Below, piece by piece: positions 61,101-64,000 of a stretch of DNA of 64,000 nucleotides. The number at the start of each line of letters is the position of its first letter. Position 1 is the first letter of the stretch. Source of the DNA: Sympetrum striolatum (taxonomy: Eukaryota; Arthropoda; Insecta; Odonata; Libellulidae). Location of the stretch: the NCBI GenBank assembly GCA_947579665.1, contig OX388343.1:100259657-100323656 (forward strand), read 5' to 3'. The notes under the pieces were generated by a model. The model saw nothing but the letters and a program-made list of their open reading frames with translations. It did no database searches and was not told the origin of the DNA. Made by a program: the position numbers and the translations under genes.

Positions 61101-61966
61101 TCTCCAGCCTTTTAATTTCTGAATTGTTTTGTACACAAATTATTTGACCGCAAACATTTTTTACAGAAAATATTACTACAGTAATATCCTTATCTTATTT
61201 TAATTCTTTATTGCATTTCAGGCACTTCAACACTCTCAATGCTCCTTGGACTGCCTCCCACTGTATCGGGTAATCCTTTACCTGACATTCCAGATCTTTC
61301 TCCTCATAAGCCTTCTACTGATAAAGGGGAAAATGCTTCTCTTGTTTCTTCACCTCCTTCATCACCACAATCCCAACAAATTAAAATGGAGTCAGATCCA
61401 CCTGTGATTGATAAAGAAGGTGAATTGGAGGAGGAAAAGACATCAAAGACGGATGATTCTTTGAAAGAGTCCGAAGAGCAAGAAGTGAAACCTGAAATTG
61501 ATGAAAGCGTGAAGGAAGATGATGAATCTTGTAAGTATTTTTAAAGCCTGCAAATGTACAGTGTAATAAATTATTTTACCGAAGTTATCTTAGCTAGCTT
61601 TAAGTAAAATTTCCTTATTATGTAACATTCGATAGAACAGAAATATGTGTATACAGGTTCATTACTCATATCTTTTCTACTTTTGTAGCTCTGTATTATC
61701 TCTTTAATTGTAGAAGTATGCTTTATCAATTTAAAATTAATTATTCCTTACAGTGGTGCAACAATCAGAAAAGTTGAATATTTCAACTGTAGCTGAAGAT
61801 AAAGAAAAAACTGTGGATATAAAAGAGGAGCCAGTTATTCCTGCAGAGGATGAAGCTGCAATCATATCTCATAGTCAACCAAAAGAAAGTAAAGATCTCG
61901 ATAGTGATGAAATTAAGTCTGGTACTGATAGTGAAAATGCTATTAACAGTGAGAATGGTAGTAATG
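46164..61966 (+). CDS. BRD8: BRD8-like subunit of the NuA4/TIP60 complex (5' part of gene)
   Basis: Eleven in-phase coding exons (46164-46197, 46277-46370, 46502-46695, 48261-48393, 50657-50757, 51161-51309, 51643-51810, 51913-51994, 52988-53125, 61222-61530, 61754-61966) give 538 codons and continue past the window. BRD8 is a nuclear subunit of the TIP60/NuA4 histone acetyltransferase complex. The N-terminus carries the BRD8 signature WTTREKLCLASAVLRSGDQNW, then RPPDWFSQKNCALQYSSLLE, TPKRKRGERGE and IVRKLT followed by ERVEELKK. A charged coiled-coil region follows, then a Ser/Pro-rich linker containing repeated LLTSLL-type motifs and an acidic stretch. The bromodomain is not in the window and must lie beyond 64000. 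Start: ATG at 46164; a second in-frame ATG at 46179 has a better context (A at -3, G at +4) and would give MAAVQER. Confidence 0.9.
46277..46370 (+). CDS. BRD8: BRD8 coding exon 2 (N-terminal WxxREKLCLAS motif)
   Basis: Acceptor TTTACTTTAG, donor GTAAGC. It reads RLKLKRVQIDTWTTREKLCL and on to SAVLRSGDQNW, the most conserved part of the BRD8 N-terminus. The conserved frame differs from the frame left open by reading through intron 1. Confidence 0.92.
46502..46695 (+). CDS. BRD8: BRD8 coding exon 3
   Basis: Acceptor GTTTTAG, donor GTAAGT. It encodes VSVSRTLRSF, RPPDWFSQKNCALQYSSLLE, the basic TPKRKRGERGE and SIVRKLTS, all family hallmarks. Confidence 0.93.
46696..48260 (+). other. BRD8 intron 3
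   Basis: 1.6 kb of AT-rich intron without recognised features. Confidence 0.7.
48261..48393 (+). CDS. BRD8: BRD8 coding exon 4
   Basis: Acceptor AATCTTTCAG, donor GTAAGT. It encodes ERVEELKKSIETKKMVHHKL, then DDRLDEMLLEIE, aligning with the helical region after IVRKLT in BRD8. Confidence 0.92.
48394..50656 (+). other. BRD8 intron 4
   Basis: 2.3 kb. A degenerate tRNA-like SINE head lies at 49487-49548; the line at about 48825-48910 resembles part of a MITE also seen near 54.8 and 62.3 kb. Otherwise nothing is recognised. Confidence 0.6.
49487..49548 (-). mobile_element. Degenerate tRNA-derived SINE head
   Basis: On the - strand GGTCAGGTATCTTAACGGAT, an A-box-like start, is followed 30 bp later by a B-box-like GGTTTTAGTCC. 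The spacing fits a tRNA head; no tail or target duplication is seen. Confidence 0.35.
50657..50757 (+). CDS. BRD8: BRD8 coding exon 5 (coiled coil)
   Basis: Acceptor TTCTTTAG, donor GTAATG. A highly charged helix (EERKKQREAEQHAHWLKERE) ends in RRAWKPP. Confidence 0.85.
50758..51160 (+). other. BRD8 intron 5
   Basis: 403 bp, GTAATG to ATCAG. AT-rich, with nothing recognised. Confidence 0.75.
51161..51309 (+). CDS. BRD8: BRD8 coding exon 6 (Ser-rich)
   Basis: Acceptor TTCCATCAG, donor GTAAGT. A Ser/Thr/Gln-rich segment ends SPLSEPLQVD. The split codon from exon 5 makes Ala, and it leaves phase 0. Confidence 0.8.
51310..51642 (+). other. BRD8 intron 6
   Basis: 333 bp, GTAAGT to CTTAG. AT-rich, with nothing recognised. 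Confidence 0.75.
51643..51810 (+). CDS. BRD8: BRD8 coding exon 7 (Ser/Pro-rich)
   Basis: Acceptor CCCCTTAG, donor GTGAGA. VIGDESLEGQVEVKPSSP leads into TPTSPLLTSLLKSPSQAP, resembling the SPLLSELLKKG motifs of vertebrate BRD8. Confidence 0.85.
51913..51994 (+). CDS. BRD8: BRD8 coding exon 8
   Basis: Acceptor CTTTTTAG, donor GTATGT. It encodes ASSILHSAITAQRGSSPTIT followed by SLLNSSP, a second copy of the T-SLL-SP motif. It is preceded by an intron of only about 100 bp. Confidence 0.8.
51995..52987 (+). other. BRD8 intron 8
   Basis: 993 bp of AT-rich DNA, with no repeat recognised. Confidence 0.7.
52988..53125 (+). CDS. BRD8: BRD8 coding exon 9
   Basis: Acceptor TTTTTGCAG, donor GTAATT. It encodes the low-complexity AVPVSGSGAISPSKSVAVKI and a Ser-rich end. 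Support is phase continuity and splice sites rather than strong conservation. Confidence 0.7.
53361..53855 (-). pseudogene. LINE polyprotein C-terminal fragment
   Basis: 164 codons: VDSVEYLGINLTNNLNWSTH, RPLLEYATSIWDP, LEKVQRKA and LGWESLKERRLEARLRLLNK. This is the standard region downstream of the RT in CR1/L2/Daphne-type LINEs. It is separated from the RT fragment by a frameshift. Confidence 0.85.
53952..54290 (-). pseudogene. LINE reverse transcriptase fragment
   Basis: 112 codons: DAIFLDFKKAFDRVPHYKLI, SGIPQGSV and FADD, RT blocks 3 to 5. Stops at both sides and at 54360-54520 break the domain. No starting methionine is expected to be used. Confidence 0.85.
54803..55015. repeat. Dispersed MITE-like sequence shared with 62300-62530
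   Basis: CATATTTACTCGAAAATAAC with the following CACCC, CCTCAAAAAT, GGCATGTCC-type and TTCCACCA blocks recurs in the same order at 62309-62530 (CATATTTACTTGAAAATAAT). The ends are not resolved. Confidence 0.55.
55034..55104. repeat. 16-bp minisatellite
   Basis: ATTGATAATAATAATA is repeated three times plus a partial copy. Confidence 0.9.
57574..57612 (+). mobile_element. Solo 5' end of the monomer-array element
   Basis: ATATATAGACGCTTCTCCGG followed by ATATACCTATATATATAATC matches the 5' terminus of copies A-C but has no body. It lies directly upstream of copy C. Confidence 0.55.
57617..59017 (+). mobile_element. Helitron-like monomer-array element (copy C, about eight monomers)
   Basis: It starts A|TCTATTATATATAGACGTTT and ends with GCTTGCA-gta-TGCAAGC (58984-59000) and CACATTTTACTCGTAAT. 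GGTTCGA-type cores lie near 57790, 57966, 58130, 58295, 58452, 58611, 58777 and 58891. It is the longest copy. Confidence 0.65.
59038..59920 (+). mobile_element. Helitron-like monomer-array element (copy D, about five monomers)
   Basis: Same order as copy C from GGGGATCAAAATTCTAACCA on, without the TCTATT 5' tip. Cores lie near 59156, 59286, 59452, 59611 and 59762. The 3' hairpin GCTTGCA-gta-TGCAAGC is at 59888-59904. It stands head-to-tail with copy C. Confidence 0.6.
59930..60045 (-). mobile_element. tRNA-derived SINE, copy 3
   Basis: On the - strand GGCCAGGTAGCCAG, GAGGAAGATCCCGGGTTTGA and ATCAAGTCCGTTTTTCCTTA match the family at 5.2-5.6 kb. It abuts the left-hand monomer array. Confidence 0.65.
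61222..61530 (+). CDS. BRD8: BRD8 coding exon 10 (acidic)
   Basis: Acceptor TGCATTTCAG after an 8.1-kb intron, donor GTAAGT. It begins GTSTLSMLLGLPP, the third SxLLxLL-type motif, then a Pro/Ser stretch, QIKMESDPP and a Glu/Lys/Asp-rich run. Confidence 0.85.
61754..61966 (+). CDS. BRD8: BRD8 coding exon 11 (acidic)
   Basis: Acceptor CCTTACAG. It encodes KTVDIKEEPVIPAEDEAA and an Asp/Ser/Asn-rich end. The donor is taken as GTGAGG at 61967, keeping the phase-1 pattern of the preceding exons; the frame itself stays open a little further, so the 3' edge is less certain. KEEP-type sites resemble the sumoylation-like motifs of BRD8. Confidence 0.75.
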
Positions 61967-64000
61967 GTGAGGAAAGTTTTTACGTCACTAGTATTCTACA
62001 TATTTTATTCATATTCTTTCAATGGAAAATCCTTGCTATATCAAGATAGAATTAACAAGTTTTTTCCTTATAATTGCATGCAACTTGAATCATTATATAT
62101 ACAGTAGAAGTCCGTTATAACGAGAGCTGACAAAAATCGGAAAAGTAATTGTTATAACGCATATTCGTTATAGCTAATTTCTTGCATTAAGTCAGTCCTC
62201 TTGAATCCAAGAGCAGCAATTGCGACAGAATGGAACTGTAGGGTTTTTAATCCTTACTGTAATGCTTCATTATGCGTAAAAAAGTACATTCACGTCAAAC
62301 ATACCATATTTACTTGAAAATAATGCACACCCTTTAGTCTTTTTTTTTGCCTCAAAAATCAGGGTGTAAGATAGAATCTACGGCAAGCTAGATTCGGGTA
62401 GAATACTACTTGTTGGCATGTCCCGTAGTATGGGGCCTGCCGCATCCTAGGCTTACCCTAGTTCCATATGACTCGTCAAACGTTCCACCAATCCGATATC
62501 GATGTTTGGACTGTATACTTGTGTTTTTTACTGTATCGAAGTTTGCAATACATACAGAACTGTAGGCAGATAGTTTTTAATTGAAAGGGAATTGGCTACC
62601 CCTAAAAATTCTTAAATGAACGATTTTTAATTTGCACTTACATAGAATTTTCGGAGTAAACAACTACTGAAATTTTGTATACAATTTATACTAGTATAAA
62701 TATACGCATATGCCTGTATAGTACAGACATATAAGGTGCAGCAATTGCTGTGACCGCATATATTAAGGGGGGCATTGCATTTTTCGGCAAATGATTTTTC
62801 CATGTCTAACGCTCGAATTTCAGGGTGCCCATTACTTACTATGACACATTATTTTTAAGTTAACACGTAGTTTTATTGATCCATACGTCATAATGAAACT
62901 TGTGTCCACTAATATAAAATTTGGAAAATTATTGCTCACTAAAGGTCGAAAAATAATGGAGTCGCTTTAGATAATCTTAATTCATATCAAATTGCTTTCT
63001 CGAGATATTTTTCATTCACACCCTTCAGAAGCAATGACTAAGTCACGAGGGAGGGAAAGAGGTTACCCTGGGAATACTAATCCTTTTATCTCCTATTTCC
63101 CACTGATCCTGGGTCAGATGGTTTGGTGCCATGTTTTATATGAAAACAAATCCCACGGGTAGATGAAAATATGTTTGGAACTCAATTAAAAATTCCGGTG
63201 CTGACTAGAGGGGTCGTCACCAAAAAGAAACAAGACATGAGGTGATAAGATGCACGGAAGGATAAAAGGGAGAGAGAAACTCATGAGAAGTTTCTAATCA
63301 AAGCTCCCTGAAGCATCTTAGGAAGGGTGAGGCGACTTGTGGAAAAAATTGCATGAATTAGGTGACATTAATTTTTGCATTTAATATTTTTATGCCATTT
63401 TAAGAAATGACATGCCTCAGATTACTATTCCGAGATATGGCTCTTGCATGACAAGCATGGCGCTTGTTATATCGATATTTCAGAAATGACCACTCTTTAT
63501 AATAGATGTAACTTCCTATCCTTTCTGCAGTGAGACAGACACTGGCCAAAAAATCACTCGCTATAATGCAACTCTCGTTATATGCCGTACTCGTTATAAC
63601 AGACTCCTATTTTATATTGTCATTTATATCAGTAGTATTATCTTCCTTAAAAATACTTCTTTTTTTTCTACAAAATAATCCTGCAAATCACTGAAGTTAA
63701 GTAGTGCCTGTATTTTATCTTTTCTAATGAATTTGAAGAATTAAATCAAGAAGCTGTGATTTATTTTTTGAAACTATAAGGGAAACTTTTCTGGTGCTCT
63801 TTGAAAATGTTAGTGAATAACTTTGCAATAGTTTTAATTCTAATAGGGTATATGTAATTTTTCTGTGACCCCTTTTTACTTTCTCCATATACGAAGTATA
63901 GAGAAAGTATTGTTTTCATGAAAAAATTCGACTTCGAGATTTCAACGGAAATACATGTTTTGGGGTCCACGATGTAGAACACGTTTTGACCATTTTCGGA
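61967..64000 (+). other. BRD8 intron 11 (open at the window edge)
   Basis: No further BRD8 exon is recognised. Most of it is a Tigger-like element; the last 390 bp show nothing clear. Confidence 0.6.
62102..63612. mobile_element. Tigger/pogo-like DNA transposon, non-autonomous
   Basis: The left end CAGTAGAAGTCCGTTATAAC and the right end, read in complement, AAATAGGAGTCTGTTATAAC form terminal inverted repeats. TA occurs on both sides (62100-62101 and 63613-63614). CGTTATA-type subrepeats fill both subterminal regions. No transposase is recognisable; a MITE-like stretch (62300-62530) also found at 54803-55015 is nested inside. Confidence 0.7.

Larger units (their letters stand above)
53126..61221 (+). 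other. BRD8 intron 9 (8.1 kb)
   Basis: It is filled by a LINE relic (53200-54750), a short MITE-like stretch (54803-55015), a 16-bp minisatellite, two monomer-array elements (57617-59920) and a SINE. 55640-57570 and 60050-61221 show nothing clear; 55640-55870 (TAATAAAATGGCTTTATTCG) may be another LINE 3' end. Confidence 0.75.

Noticed and set aside
61850..62107. Alternative frame overlapping BRD8 exon 11
   Set aside because: It is out of phase with exon 10 and reads into the intron; the KTVDIKEEP frame is the one in phase.

Overview
This is eukaryotic nuclear DNA: AT-rich, with spliced genes, GT-AG introns from about 80 bp to 10 kb, and many decayed transposable elements. The protein matches (a TWK-type two-pore potassium channel, LIN54 and BRD8), the DREF-type TATCGATA promoter motif and the arthropod-style LINE, Helitron and pogo relics point to an arthropod, most likely an insect with a fairly large genome. 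The species cannot be named from the sequence.

Three genes are supported. (1) A complete two-pore-domain (K2P) potassium channel on the + strand, six coding exons from 17911 to 41736, 600 codons, with pore filters TIGYG and TIGFG. (2) lin-54 on the - strand, two coding exons from 45894 down to 43351, 454 aa, with both cysteine-rich CXC repeats. LIN54 is the DNA-binding subunit of the MuvB/DREAM complex. (3) The first eleven coding exons of BRD8, a subunit of the NuA4/TIP60 acetyltransferase complex, on the + strand from 46164 to 61966. It runs off the right edge before the bromodomain. The K2P gene and lin-54 converge, with candidate poly(A) signals about 100 bp apart. lin-54 and BRD8 diverge from a 269-bp shared promoter holding a TATCGATA/CGATA cluster.

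Region by region: 1-17.5 kb is intergenic, with a pogo-like DNA transposon relic (1010-2062), SINEs, a palindromic MITE and hairpins. 17.5-42.8 kb is the K2P gene, whose long introns hold two head-to-tail Helitrons (21319-24765) with a nested hAT-like element, a second pogo-like relic (27383-28612), LINE and SINE insertions and two arrays of ~167-bp monomers. 42.9-46 kb is lin-54. 46-64 kb is BRD8, whose 8-kb intron 9 holds a LINE relic and two further monomer arrays; a Tigger-like element (62102-63612) lies after the last exon seen.

The most unusual structure is a dispersed element family (four copies in the window) made of ~160-175-bp monomers, each with a tRNA B-box-like core (GGTTCGAnnCC), bounded by a conserved TCTATTATATATAGACG 5' end and a 3' terminal hairpin. 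It looks like a non-autonomous Helitron/Helentron-like element that amplified a tRNA-like module. Nothing resembling a CRISPR, operon or bacterial system is present.
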